44,472 bases of DNA from positions 1 through 44,472 of IMG/VR virus record IMGVR_UViG_3300017788_000046; one strand, given 5' to 3'. The notes below the pieces were generated by a model. The model was not told the DNA's origin. It ran no database searches and worked only from the letters and a program-made list of their open reading frames with translations. The position numbers and the translations under genes were made by a program. This document shows positions 28,554-38,157 of this stretch, piece after piece (position 1 is the stretch's first letter; each line of letters starts with the position of its first letter). This DNA comes from a virus.

Positions 28554-31500
28554 GGAAGGTTTGACCTGCGGCTGGGGTATCTGTTTCCGCAGTAATCTCA
28601 ATGGTAGCCCTAACAGACCCTACAGTTTCTAGTCCCGTAGCGTAAGTGGATAGGTATGCCCAACGATCACTTCTACGTATTGAAACCGTATCGGTTCTAG
28701 TAATAACTTGAATATCAAACTCATCATAAAAAGTTATTTTTAAATTGTATACTCCAAAAGCGTCAGCGTTTTCTGGACGAATAGCTACAGAGGCATAATA
28801 ACCTGATCCCGCATCTACAACAATTTGATCGTAGGTTATGCCAAATTCAGAGTCTGTGGATGCGTACACTCTACAAAATGCTGTTCCGTGAGTGCAAGTT
28901 TCATCAAAAAGAGTTCCTCTAGGGACAGATCTAAATAAGGTTGCATTAATTCCTTCCCACTCTCCAAGATCGTTTTCAAAAGAAGCAGAAGGTATTAAAG
29001 AAGTCGTTAGTTCAGGATATTGAGTTTCACTTTTTCCTGGTCGAATAGCCCAAGTACTTCCATTAGGAAGCACAGACCCCAAAGTTTCATACAAACGAAT
29101 AAATTTATCAGAATACGTAGGCCAGTAAAGGCTTTTGCCCCCATCTCTACTCTCTGATTTAGTTAAGTACATATTAACCGATGGATTTAATAGATTTGGT
29201 CTAGTAACTACTTCAGGTATTGCTGGGTCTACAAACTGTGTTGGTATACGCCCATATTCCGCCTGAACACCGTCAATATAAAATACTGCTGCCGACCCAT
29301 TTCCAGTACTTAAAGATATAGTTAATGTAAAGGATGTTTCCCCGGCTAAAAGGATTCGGTTAGCGTGAAGTCTAGTCCACTCATCTTTATTACTTGTATT
29401 CACAATAAACTGTCTAATTTCTTGTCCAGAAGTACTAATGGAGTATGTTCCAGCTTTATTCATAACATACGCAGAAACTACGACATCTTCTCCCCCTTTA
29501 GCAGCTACTGGAAGATATACCGTAGTAGATATTTCTCCGCCACCTGCTTTGCTTACGTGACCAACATTATTACCAAATAAGGTAGCAGTAGTTACTGAAG
29601 TAAGTGTTGTACCGGAACCAGCAACCCAAGTAGTTGTTACTTCAAATGAAGGATTTGATACAAAATTAATACGATTTTTAGTTTCCCAACGACAATCCTC
29701 TACAAAGAAAAAAGTTTCAGTTATTGGGTTAGCTGGAATAGGTGCTCCATCCCCACTAAAAAAAGCATCTGTAGAATCGTTTTGTTCAAATAAAAGCGCA
29801 TCAAAATAAAATATATCGTCAATATCTGCAGTTTCAAAATAAATTGCTACTTTAGCTAACGGGGTTCCTGAATCTTCAGTATAAACAGGAGCTATTGAAG
29901 TAACAGATATTTTTTCTGCTTCTGAAGTAAGCAGTAATGGGTCTGAATCTACAATATAAGGGGTAGTTGGATAGAATTTTCCATCGTCATCTGTAAAAAT
30001 TGTAGTTTGTTCATCAGCACTTTGCTGTACTGAATACTCAATGCGAGCAATAGCATTGTTGACAGATCCACTTACATGTGCGCTAAAAGTATAGCTTTTA
30101 CCTGGCTCTACCGGAATCCAGTCTGAAACTAAAGCAACTCTGTCTTGATCTGAAGTAGCAGTTAGTTTTGCTACTGAATTTCCGTAAACAGTACTAGAAG
30201 TTGGAGGATTAAAATCTTGAGATAAAGTCGAGTTTAAGGAGTACCAGCCTCCAATTCCACCATCAAAAGATGGGTTTTGAATTAGGTTTTCTTTTTTTCC
30301 CTTTACTACTACTTGTACTAAACGAGCGTCTTGATACTCTAATGAATATTGAGGCTCACAAAGTTGAAGCATATCAAAAAAAGCTTCAGAGCTATTATTA
30401 TTTGGAGTAAAGGATATCGTTACGCCGGCATATGACGCATTAGACGGAGATATTTTGCCGTTTCTTCCTGAGTCTGATGGAGTAGTAAACTCAACCCAAG
30501 AAAGAGTAGTTAAATTTAAAGTCGTTCCGTAATCAGTAGAGGAAATTACAATACCGTTTTTATCATACCAATCAATCCGAGCCTTAACAGAGGCGAGATT
30601 TTGTGTTTCTTTAAGCCTAGTCCAACCACTAAATATGTAACGAGTGTTTGGTTTAATAGGTATTCCATATAACACAGGGGTAGGCATAGACTCTACTGTA
30701 CCTACAGGCAAACTTGGGTAAACTATTATTTCGGGATTTCCGGAGTGCCCGTGTGATCTAGCAAATCCTTTATTTCTTGGAGGAAAGAGAAGATCGTATA
30801 ATCCAGGATTTGGTGGGGTTATTGTTTGATTAAAGTCAGAGGTAGAATTAGAGTATAAATGATGATCAAAATCTCCTTCTAGGGTTCCCCATCTCCCTAC
30901 AGATTCTTCAAATGAAGAGTCGTTATAATCTAAAAATAAATTGTGTCCAACTATTACTTCATTTGACCAGTGCGTCAAACCAGTAGTATAGGTATTAACA
31001 GCTGCGCTAGTTCCTTTAATAGAGTTAATAATGTTGCCAACACCAAGTACGGACCTATGATAAATGTCCCCTAATGAAGGTTCAAATGTAAATCCAAGAT
31101 CTGTAATCTTATATCTTAAGGTAGAGGACGGAGCATATTTATAATCTGAGCTTTTTTCTAAAATATTAGCTTCTGTATTAAGCTTGTCATATGCAAAAGC
31201 ATAAGCTGACAAAGTGTTGTAGAAATACCCATCTTCTGGTTCTCCAGTAGCATCTCCTGGAGCATTAAGCCAAGCTCTAGGTATCCATTTAGAAATTTTA
31301 TTTAACGTATCTGTTTCACCTACAAATATAGCTCTAGCATCTCCGCAATTAATCCATCGAGTGCCGTTAAAAATCCAAAAAGAATATGTAACTTCAATAC
31401 CTTCATCTAAGCTTTGAGAGTCAATATACGATAGGCGATAGTTACTTATTACATCTCCGTCTACAAGAATACCTTCATATGGATTATTAGGTGCGCCAGA

Positions 31501-31689
31501 AAAACTTTTAATTAGTTTCCAATGGGTTGGCAGACCGTCTGCGGGATCAGAAACTACTGACCCCCATCCCAAAGAAATAGTCTCATAATCATAAGACCAA
31601 GCCCTAAGATTTACGTTATAGTAAACTCGATTGTTTTCAATCTCGCCATACTTAGGAACACCGTATGTGGTAAAGGAATACTTGGCCAT
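28525..31689 (-). CDS. Tail/baseplate fibre protein with repeated carbohydrate-binding-like modules
   Basis: 1054 residues. The N-terminal ~250 residues resemble a P2 gpI-like baseplate attachment region (KWIPRAWLNAPG, then FAYDKLNTEANILEKSS). The rest contains several jelly-roll modules of the CBM4/9 kind, each opening with an N-P-S-F-x-x-x-x-x-W signature: NLIQNPSFDGGIGGWYSL, RINFVSNPSFEVTTTWV, and variants SLIPSASFENDLGEWEG and YNDSSFEESVGRWGTL. These domains bind glycans, so the protein is the likely receptor-binding fibre. It is the last large tail gene before the holin candidate. The module calls are strong; sugar specificity cannot be read. Confidence 0.7.
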   Translation of the reverse strand: MAKYSFTTYGVPKYGEIENNRVYYNVNLRAWSYDYETISLGWGSVVSDPADGLPTHWKLIKSFSGAPNNPYEGILVDGDVISNYRLSYIDSQSLDEGIEVTYSFWIFNGTRWINCGDARAIFVGETDTLNKISKWIPRAWLNAPGDATGEPEDGYFYNTLSAYAFAYDKLNTEANILEKSSDYKYAPSSTLRYKITDLGFTFEPSLGDIYHRSVLGVGNIINSIKGTSAAVNTYTTGLTHWSNEVIVGHNLFLDYNDSSFEESVGRWGTLEGDFDHHLYSNSTSDFNQTITPPNPGLYDLLFPPRNKGFARSHGHSGNPEIIVYPSLPVGTVESMPTPVLYGIPIKPNTRYIFSGWTRLKETQNLASVKARIDWYDKNGIVISSTDYGTTLNLTTLSWVEFTTPSDSGRNGKISPSNASYAGVTISFTPNNNSSEAFFDMLQLCEPQYSLEYQDARLVQVVVKGKKENLIQNPSFDGGIGGWYSLNSTLSQDFNPPTSSTVYGNSVAKLTATSDQDRVALVSDWIPVEPGKSYTFSAHVSGSVNNAIARIEYSVQQSADEQTTIFTDDDGKFYPTTPYIVDSDPLLLTSEAEKISVTSIAPVYTEDSGTPLAKVAIYFETADIDDIFYFDALLFEQNDSTDAFFSGDGAPIPANPITETFFFVEDCRWETKNRINFVSNPSFEVTTTWVAGSGTTLTSVTTATLFGNNVGHVSKAGGGEISTTVYLPVAAKGGEDVVVSAYVMNKAGTYSISTSGQEIRQFIVNTSNKDEWTRLHANRILLAGETSFTLTISLSTGNGSAAVFYIDGVQAEYGRIPTQFVDPAIPEVVTRPNLLNPSVNMYLTKSESRDGGKSLYWPTYSDKFIRLYETLGSVLPNGSTWAIRPGKSETQYPELTTSLIPSASFENDLGEWEGINATLFRSVPRGTLFDETCTHGTAFCRVYASTDSEFGITYDQIVVDAGSGYYASVAIRPENADAFGVYNLKITFYDEFDIQVITRTDTVSIRRSDRWAYLSTYATGLETVGSVRATIEITAETDTPAAGQTFHVDRVVFRQ

Positions 31690-32229
31690 TTACATCCCAG
31701 CAAGAAGAAATGGACTAAATCTTACTGCTTCTGCTGTTTCTAGGGCAGAATTTGCAGTAGTGTTTAAAGAGTTGTATTCAGAGCTTCCTTCGTACAAAAC
31801 TTTTCCAGTGTTTACTTTTGGTATGCCCGCGCTATCTACGTTAAAACCTAAAGCGTCATTAGCAGCCCTACTTTCAAATATATTTGCTGTTCCTGAAGTA
31901 GTTTTTATTAAAAGACCTACTATTCCAGCAGTAGGTTGTATAGCATCTCCTACTTTTTTAACGTAAGGACTACTTGCGCCAACACCATTTACGAGGCCTA
32001 CTTCAATGTTATTAATTCTTTGATCAAGGCTGGTCCAAGTAGTAGTTGTTGAAAAAGTTCCGTCGTAACTAGACGTTAAAGGACTTCCTCCAAGAGACGC
32101 AGCACCCAATACCAACTCAAGGGCGCGTACCTCGTCCTGCAGAGCATTTACGTGATCTGCTAATACAGTATCTACTAGGTCTACCTTATTTGTAAAGGTC
32201 CTAATACTTGTTGGATATGATGCGGCCAT
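31690..32229 (-). CDS. Tail fibre-like protein, 179 aa
   Basis: N-terminal VDLVDTVLADHVNALQDEVR is the trimerising helix found at the base of many phage tail fibres (AxHVNxLxDEV). The rest is a beta-rich, Ser/Thr/Gly region (TTTTWTSLDQRINNIEVG, KTTSGTANIFESR) typical of fibre shafts. It probably joins the 1054-residue fibre to the baseplate. It abuts the fibre gene directly. The family call rests on the helix and composition. Confidence 0.6.
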   Translation of the reverse strand: MAASYPTSIRTFTNKVDLVDTVLADHVNALQDEVRALELVLGAASLGGSPLTSSYDGTFSTTTTWTSLDQRINNIEVGLVNGVGASSPYVKKVGDAIQPTAGIVGLLIKTTSGTANIFESRAANDALGFNVDSAGIPKVNTGKVLYEGSSEYNSLNTTANSALETAEAVRFSPFLLAGM

Positions 32230-32255
32230 TTACTTACCTCTTCCTATTAGTTTTT

Positions 32256-33800
32256 TCATGCAAGACCCCCACTTGTTGTAATAATCAAATCGTCTGGGAG
32301 TAGGTACGAAATTTCATTTGGCTGCAGAGTAATAGTAGCGGCTGAAGCACTATTATTTGTATTTAACTTGGTTAGGGTTACGGACTCTACCCCAGGAATA
32401 CCGGCAGCTTTAGACAAAACTGTTGAAAAAGCTATAGTCCTACCAAACGTGTTTTTTTCAAAAGAGAATAGCTCTCCCTCATTTAAAAATGCTTTAGCTA
32501 TTGCTAATTTTACAGCATTGTTTCTATACGATGGGTTTACGTCTACTGTCATAGAAACATAAGTTCTAACATACGTTGGGGGTTGCACTGAAACAGTTGC
32601 CCCTACAGGAATTTTATCCGAAAGATATAATTCTATTTCTGAAGCTAATTCGTTCCATAAAGCTGTAGGATTTCCACTAGCAATTCCAGGGGTATTAGAT
32701 CCATCATTTTGAGTCTGTGCATATAAGGTTATTGAACTATATATTGATCCTACTGAGTTTACTTTCCCAACACGGGGTACTTGCAAAGCAAGATATTTAT
32801 AGTCATCAAGAGTCACTGCACGTTTTCTTGAAATGATTGCGGCTTTAATTTTTGCACGTAGTTGAGAAATATCATCTGCGTCAGCGCCACCTGAAGCTGC
32901 GATTGGATTGGAAGCATTTATATATGAGACTGCTTCAGGATCAATATTTCCGGGTATAAACGTAACTTCGGAAACAGAGTTTGATACTACGTTTCCTGAA
33001 CTACCGACGCTAGTTTTATACAAAGAACTAACAAACTGACCCGTTGGAGGTACAGCTCCATTTATTCCATCACCAAATACAACTGTAAGGGTTCCATCCT
33101 CATTCTGTTCGGTAGTAAATACTAGGTCTGAAGGACCAACATTAGTTAAAGCGGCTACGTATGTCCACGGAGAAAATGCTTCTCCTTGCCCAACATAAAC
33201 AATTAAAGAATCATCTACAACCCCAACATCAGGAATTAAAAATTCTTGATTAGTTTCTCCAGTAGAAGTTCCAAGACTTGAGGGAAGAGGTTTATTATTG
33301 CTAGGATTAATAAGGTCTGGTCTATCAGTATTTACTGTTTTTCCTTCTCTAGCAGTAAGAGTAATTGTTTGAGATGGTTGAAGTTGGATGGCAGCCTGAG
33401 TAGTTTCAAAATAGACTTCTGTAAAAGGTCCAAACAGAAGAGGAGCCATAACTTGAGTTCCAATAGGAATGTCTATAGCTTGATTGCTTATATTTTCAAA
33501 CAAAAGGTTAATTGATGCGGGGGTTGGACCAGAAGGATTATATCCATAAAGTTTTGCAAAATTTAAAAGAGTCTCTCTACGTATAGCAGTATCTACCGCG
33601 GTTTCATTAGCAACTCTATCTAGGTAGTAGGACATTATGTCCCCCATGTAAGCAAACGCCTCAACAAGAACTGCGCCTAGATCCGAGGGATCTTCTGCAT
33701 CCCAATTTATATTTGTGCGAGCATTTATAAGATTTATTAAATCATTTTTTAGAGCCGCAAAATCTCTAGAAGTATAGTCAATCTGTATTTCGTTTGCCAT
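32256..33800 (-). CDS. Baseplate J-like (gp47/gpJ) wedge protein
   Basis: 514 residues. The start IDYTSRDFAALKNDLINLIN and the following DPSDLGAVLVEAFAYMGDIM and YYLDRVANETAVDTAIRRET are the standard N-terminal signature of baseplate J proteins. The middle has a beta domain and the end a helical ARAF-like region with E-x-Y-L-S-D-K-I-P-V-G. It links the baseplate hub to the fibres in contractile tails. It follows the gp25-like gene at a 2-base gap. Confidence 0.9.
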   Translation of the reverse strand: MANEIQIDYTSRDFAALKNDLINLINARTNINWDAEDPSDLGAVLVEAFAYMGDIMSYYLDRVANETAVDTAIRRETLLNFAKLYGYNPSGPTPASINLLFENISNQAIDIPIGTQVMAPLLFGPFTEVYFETTQAAIQLQPSQTITLTAREGKTVNTDRPDLINPSNNKPLPSSLGTSTGETNQEFLIPDVGVVDDSLIVYVGQGEAFSPWTYVAALTNVGPSDLVFTTEQNEDGTLTVVFGDGINGAVPPTGQFVSSLYKTSVGSSGNVVSNSVSEVTFIPGNIDPEAVSYINASNPIAASGGADADDISQLRAKIKAAIISRKRAVTLDDYKYLALQVPRVGKVNSVGSIYSSITLYAQTQNDGSNTPGIASGNPTALWNELASEIELYLSDKIPVGATVSVQPPTYVRTYVSMTVDVNPSYRNNAVKLAIAKAFLNEGELFSFEKNTFGRTIAFSTVLSKAAGIPGVESVTLTKLNTNNSASAATITLQPNEISYLLPDDLIITTSGGLA

Positions 33801-33802
33801 CG

Positions 33803-34210
33803 TTACTCCGTTACCGTGATTGTTCCGTCAATGTTAAAAATAGCTGTGCTAATAGACAAAGTAGTTATAAGATCATTTGGTAATTTTATTATTATCTCAA
33901 CTTCAGCTATTCCATCTTCATCTGGTGTAGATACCAAAACTTGTTCTACGTTAATTTCTGGCATCCAAACAGACACTGCTTTTTTAACTGCTTGAGATAT
34001 AGAAGTCTCTAGATTATTACCGTTTTCATAAAGAGCTTGTAACACATCCGTACCGTAATCTGGCAGCATTGGACGTTGATTAGGGCTAGTAGATAGAAGG
34101 GTTAACAATCGATCTAAATAAACCTTTCTTGGGTCGTTAGTGCTGTTAAGCACGCCAAGACCATTAAGTGTGAATGGGTATGAAATAGCGCTCACTGTAC
34201 TCCTATCCAA
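33803..34210 (-). CDS. Baseplate gp25/gpW-like wedge protein
   Basis: 135 residues, the normal size for gp25-type proteins. YPFTLNGLGVLN, then VYLDRLLTLLSTSPNQRPML and PDYGTDVLQALYEN carry the conserved N-x-R-x-M-x-P-x-Y-G core, and GIAEVEIIIKL is the C-terminal sheet strand. It sits at the sheath-baseplate interface where it seeds sheath assembly. It overlaps the OB spike gene by 19 bases. Confidence 0.88.
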   Translation of the reverse strand: MDRSTVSAISYPFTLNGLGVLNSTNDPRKVYLDRLLTLLSTSPNQRPMLPDYGTDVLQALYENGNNLETSISQAVKKAVSVWMPEINVEQVLVSTPDEDGIAEVEIIIKLPNDLITTLSISTAIFNIDGTITVTE

Positions 34211-34812
34211 ACTGGGTATTCAGGATCTCCAGCTACAAACATCACCCAGATCATCTGCCCTACTACCGGGTAGCTTCTATGGAAAGTATGTTCTGGAACC
34301 TTTATAGAGGTATCCGTAGTGGTTGTTCCTGGGGCACTTAACCCACTTGCCACAGTATAGAGGCTATTTTCTTTAGAGTCTGTTGTAGATGTCGGCTCAT
34401 TAGCAACAAATTTGGCTTGGCCCTGAGTTCTAGTTTTGGTTTTAGTTATAACGTGTTGATGATTTAATTGTTGATTTCCAGGAGCCTTTGGAACTATGGT
34501 TAGTGCAGGAACAGTTCCAGTATCCCCCCGGGAGTCTGTAACCAAAACAGGGGTTGTAGTAAGCATTGCCGCTATTTGGACAGCCGTATGGGGAGCATGA
34601 TCTGGATGGTAAGAAGAGTCTGTAATTGGTAAACATGCTCTCGCCCAACCAGTTACTTCTTGACCCGTAGTTTGAAATACCTTGACTTTTATACGATTTT
34701 GTTTTAGGGGATCGTTTACATCTTCTACTTTTGCCGAGTAAATTCCAAAAAACCTAGATCTACCTACCGGATCTATACCATACTCGGAGTCTATGAGATG
34801 AGTGTATTTCAT
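34192..34812 (-). CDS. gp5-like OB-fold baseplate spike protein (no lysozyme domain)
   Basis: 206 residues. FFGIYSAKVEDVNDPLKQNR then IKVKVFQTTG is the N-terminal OB-fold strand pair found in T4 gp5, gpV and VgrG, and YPVVGQMIWVMFVAGDPEYP closes it. Between them is a Thr/Ser-rich insertion (about residues 105-160). Unlike T4 gp5 there is no lysozyme domain, and no beta-helix needle is visible. It would sit under the split hub as the central spike. It is ATGA-coupled to the hub C-terminal gene. Confidence 0.75.
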   Translation of the reverse strand: MKYTHLIDSEYGIDPVGRSRFFGIYSAKVEDVNDPLKQNRIKVKVFQTTGQEVTGWARACLPITDSSYHPDHAPHTAVQIAAMLTTTPVLVTDSRGDTGTVPALTIVPKAPGNQQLNHQHVITKTKTRTQGQAKFVANEPTSTTDSKENSLYTVASGLSAPGTTTTDTSIKVPEHTFHRSYPVVGQMIWVMFVAGDPEYPVWIGVQ

Positions 34813-35393
34813 CTTGCCTCCCAGATTACTGTTCTCTTCACATTTGAAAAATTAGGTGGGGTAACTGAATACGGATCTGAAGGAACTATGGTTTCTAGTT
34901 TACTAGTAACGTTTTGCGTTACTACTGATGTTTTTTCTGTTTTTCCGTAAGTTGGGGTCAAAGAAGAAGCATTAATTTCAAAAGAATTATCCTTTAAAGC
35001 AGCATTAGAAGGTTTAATTGCTTGCCCAGATAGTTCTCCTACAATATCTCTAACTTCAGTGTTATTTTTAGCTGAATCACTTGTTTGTCCAAGCTTGTCT
35101 GTTCCAACCTTAAGTTCCATTAAATAATCAGCTGGAACTCCTCCAAAGATGTGTTTAACAGACAAAACAGTCCAGTATCCAGACATGCCGTTAGGAAGCC
35201 CGTCTAAATAAACTACTTCGTAAGGTTTTACCGCAGAGTTTCCTACTACCACTACCTTAGCTCTATACTGATATCGTTTTGCATCAGCTAAGTCATTAGC
35301 TATATACTTAGATTCAGTAAGGCTAGTAGCAACATCATAAACTTGATGTTTATTGAATGAGGCTACATTTTTGTCTTTTGAATACCTACTCAT
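34809..35393 (-). CDS. Baseplate hub, C-terminal half (gpD-like, split gene)
   Basis: 194 residues. RYQYRAKVVVVGNSAVKPYE, then VVYLDGLPNGMSGYWTVLSV and KHIFGG match the second half of gpD/gp27-type hubs (A-x-G-[ND]-x-x-[VL]-x-P-G-x-x-[VI]-x-L-x-G, then S-G-x-Y-x-V-x-x-V-x-H). I place the start at an ATG at 35393 because GAGGAG stands ten bases ahead; this ATG overlaps the stop of the N-terminal half (ATGAGTAG). The two halves are one gene in most phages. Confidence 0.65.
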   Translation of the reverse strand: MSRYSKDKNVASFNKHQVYDVATSLTESKYIANDLADAKRYQYRAKVVVVGNSAVKPYEVVYLDGLPNGMSGYWTVLSVKHIFGGVPADYLMELKVGTDKLGQTSDSAKNNTEVRDIVGELSGQAIKPSNAALKDNSFEINASSLTPTYGKTEKTSVVTQNVTSKLETIVPSDPYSVTPPNFSNVKRTVIWEAR

Positions 35394-36234
35394 TTTTAAA
35401 GAACTCCTCATTAGGCACAACTACACCCTTGTCTTCAAAACTAAAGTCCTTAAGTTTGTGCGTAGTTTCAATAACTTTTCCTGTTTGTTCATTGTATCCA
35501 GTCACTACACGGTCTACTTTTGCTCCTCTTTCTGGAGAACTATCTGAAATTTCATAAGTAACTCCAATAATAGTTCCATAGCTTCTATTGTATTTAACTG
35601 CTACCCCACCAACTGATGAGTCTTCGTATTTAAAATACTTTGCAGAGGGTTTGCTTTTGCTATAAATCTTATTTTTAGAAACAAAATAAATAGTAGTTCC
35701 TTCAGAACGTAGAGCAAATCCTGTTTGTTTGGCTAAACGTCGGCATACTTGCCAATCAGTTTGACCAGCAGCTACAATCATTTTTCTTACACGTGGGTGT
35801 CTTTGAGTAATGGCTTTCATACCATTTTTTGCTGCAATTTTACTTATTACTTGATCTGCAGTAACATTTTTATATATTTTTTGATCTGTATTCTTTAAAT
35901 AATAAGACGCAGATAGGCAAACTACATCGGTATTGTTTGAGTCTGCATCGTCTTTAGGAATAATTTCATAGACGTACCCTAAAAATTCTGATTTAACTCT
36001 GTCAGTTGTATACGTAAATTTTACTGGATCTTCAGAAAAAAGTGAAGTCTCTCTAGACTCTGGCTTTCCTTTAAAATGAAGAACTAATCGATCGTGCTGC
36101 TCCGTATCTTGATATAATTCAGCACCCACTAAATTCAGTTCAAAATTAGGCTTTTTAGGGAACTCTACTTTAAAAGTAGAGTATCTAGCTGTAGACTCAT
36201 ATACGTAATTTTTTTGAGGATTATTTTCTGTCAT
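35386..36234 (-). CDS. Baseplate hub, N-terminal half (gpD/gp27-like, split gene)
   Basis: 282 residues. STFKVEFPKKPNFELNLVGA, then DRLVLHFKG and FLGYVYEI form the first hub sheet; CLSASYYLKNTDQKIYKNV and TDWQVCRRLAKQTGFALRSE (the D-W-x-x-x-x-R-L-A-x-x-x-G motif, about 172-190) are typical of gpD/VgrG-like hubs. The second hub sheet is in the next gene. The central hub holds the tube on the spike. It overlaps the LysM gene by 14 bases. Confidence 0.75.
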   Translation of the reverse strand: MTENNPQKNYVYESTARYSTFKVEFPKKPNFELNLVGAELYQDTEQHDRLVLHFKGKPESRETSLFSEDPVKFTYTTDRVKSEFLGYVYEIIPKDDADSNNTDVVCLSASYYLKNTDQKIYKNVTADQVISKIAAKNGMKAITQRHPRVRKMIVAAGQTDWQVCRRLAKQTGFALRSEGTTIYFVSKNKIYSKSKPSAKYFKYEDSSVGGVAVKYNRSYGTIIGVTYEISDSSPERGAKVDRVVTGYNEQTGKVIETTHKLKDFSFEDKGVVVPNEEFFKNE

Positions 36235-36505
36235 AAGGAATCCTTATAATAGTTCCCGGAAGTATTTTAAAAGGATCTGAAATTTCTGGATTTATCTCCA
36301 TAATTTCCCACCAGTATTTGGACCCACCAATAAAATAATCAGCTAGCTGACCTAAACTATCTCCATCTACCCAAGTATATTCAATATAGTTTACTTTTTT
36401 TTCTTTTGAAAATTTTCGAAATACCGAGATAGTATAGTTGCTTGTGTATTTGTATTTTATCTGGGCTAAGGGACCATCGTAGTATCGAGATACTCTTTCT
36501 ATCAT
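36221..36505 (-). CDS. LysM-domain baseplate/tube protein (gpX/gp53-like)
   Basis: 94 residues. The second half is a LysM domain: VDGDSLGQLADYFIGGSKYW, then WEIMEINPEI and LPGTIIRIP. In contractile tails a small LysM protein joins the hub and tube initiator (gp53, gpX, Afp7 C-terminus). The N-terminal half is a beta region, not a signal peptide, so it is virion rather than secreted. It is ATGA-coupled to the 551-residue protein that may be its partner. Confidence 0.75.
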   Translation of the reverse strand: MIERVSRYYDGPLAQIKYKYTSNYTISVFRKFSKEKKVNYIEYTWVDGDSLGQLADYFIGGSKYWWEIMEINPEISDPFKILPGTIIRIPYDRK

Positions 36506-38157
36506 GATGTAGTAGCCTCTTCTCCGGTAGATGCGTTAGCTTGTGCTTGTTTTCGCCAGCCTTCTTTAATTGCTTCTGAGCCAAGGTCAAGGGATGGGTA
36601 ACGAATAAAGGAGATATCTACTTTAGAAAGCATGGGAACCATTTCTTGAGTAAACATTACATGAGTTACACTTAAAGTAGCGAAAGAACCATAGTATTTT
36701 AAATTATCATGTATGTGGAACCAACATGGCGTACCGGTAATATATCCAAAATCTGAACTTTCTCCCGGGTAATTTAAAAGAGCAGTTTTTCCAGGACTTC
36801 CATTCAACACTCTATATAAAAATTCAAGGTCGTACTCAGTACCACGTCTTAAAATTCCTTCAACTTCTTCCGGCGTAAGGGCTCTAGGATAGTTTTTAGT
36901 GTAAGATCCACCACCCCAATTTTTAAGCTCCGTCATATCTGCTATACGATTTAAATATAAAGACACAGTAACTGAAGTATTTCCTCCTAATAGGTTTGCA
37001 GGATCTTTGCTATTTAACATCCAGTCAATTGAGGTATTAGTTGTAGTGCCGTACTCTATGGCGGTGGGATTATAAGTAAATTTAAATCCCCAAAAAGGTT
37101 GCTTACCTGTTTTATCTTTTTTATTAAGAGCTTTTGCGCCATCAGTAGATTGATATATTTTTCCTAGACGATTGTTTCTATTAGACAATGCTTGTTGTAC
37201 ATCTACAATAGAGGTAATAATTCGACCATTGCTATTTAATTGCTCTCTAGTTCGTTCTCCATGAGAAACACTTCTAGTGACATAATGATTAGGTGGGTTA
37301 TATCTAACCTTATCTAGATTGGGTGGTGGAAGCACAGCGGTGTCTGGGACATCTGGGTCGTCATTAGAAAAACACTCTTGCGCTTTTAACCTAATTACTT
37401 GTTTTCTACCAACTTCATAGTGATTGATTTTGTCTGGATTAGGTCCGCCATCTTTTCCAATATACTTTTGACTAACAAATGATCCATCTAACGCGTATGT
37501 TTTTACATAAACGTGTCTGCCATCTGACTTATCTTTAAGAACTAGCGCTACCCATCTGTTAGGTTTTGCACAGGTGTCACGAGTAATAAGATCTTGTAGA
37601 CTACCAACAGCAGCCTCATCTTTTATGTTTTGAGGTACTTGTGAAGCAACATTGCCTTGAGTAAAAGTAATTGTTTTTGGTAAGCCAGGTATTCCAATTG
37701 CAGGAAAAACTTCTAAAGGCACTGAACTATTATTTTCATCACTGTTGGGCTTTAATGTAACTAAAAATTTGGGGGTAAAAGTAAACCCAGCTGTTTTTCC
37801 TTTAAATCCTACGTAAAATAAGTTTTTATCTGAAAATAATTGATTTTCTTCATTTGTGCTATTAATGGTGCCAATAGTTACGTTATTAGCAACAGAATCT
37901 CTATAACTTTGTGGTATTGCTACTTGAACATTATTGTCATTTAATATTTGTGGTATTCCGGACCCCAGTTTGTACACACGAATATAGTATATTACTTCAT
38001 GCTTTAAATTTACTCTTTTAGATGGGCTACTTATTGCAACATACCCATCTTCTGGGCTGCTGCCACCGGTTCCAATTTCTTCTTTTGTAACAACAGTCCA
38101 GTAATATAGGATTCCGGCATTTTGTAAGCTAGGGTTGTCTACATATTCATATGCCAT
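36502..38157 (-). CDS. Tail tube initiator / CIS tube-like baseplate protein
   Basis: 551 residues. The first ~300 residues are beta-rich with no family I can name. The C-terminal 240 include FKFTYNPTAIEYGTTTNTS, then SVTVSLYLNRI, FLYRVLNGSPG, GTPCWFHIHDNL and a strand pair VTHVMFTQEM and DISFIRYPSL, a pattern shared with CIS-tube (Afp7-type) and T4 gp48/54-like tube-initiator proteins. Afp7 normally carries a LysM at its C-terminus; here the LysM protein is the next gene. The tape measure gene is just upstream, which suits a hub/tube-end role. Confidence 0.5.
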   Translation of the reverse strand: MAYEYVDNPSLQNAGILYYWTVVTKEEIGTGGSSPEDGYVAISSPSKRVNLKHEVIYYIRVYKLGSGIPQILNDNNVQVAIPQSYRDSVANNVTIGTINSTNEENQLFSDKNLFYVGFKGKTAGFTFTPKFLVTLKPNSDENNSSVPLEVFPAIGIPGLPKTITFTQGNVASQVPQNIKDEAAVGSLQDLITRDTCAKPNRWVALVLKDKSDGRHVYVKTYALDGSFVSQKYIGKDGGPNPDKINHYEVGRKQVIRLKAQECFSNDDPDVPDTAVLPPPNLDKVRYNPPNHYVTRSVSHGERTREQLNSNGRIITSIVDVQQALSNRNNRLGKIYQSTDGAKALNKKDKTGKQPFWGFKFTYNPTAIEYGTTTNTSIDWMLNSKDPANLLGGNTSVTVSLYLNRIADMTELKNWGGGSYTKNYPRALTPEEVEGILRRGTEYDLEFLYRVLNGSPGKTALLNYPGESSDFGYITGTPCWFHIHDNLKYYGSFATLSVTHVMFTQEMVPMLSKVDISFIRYPSLDLGSEAIKEGWRKQAQANASTGEEATTS

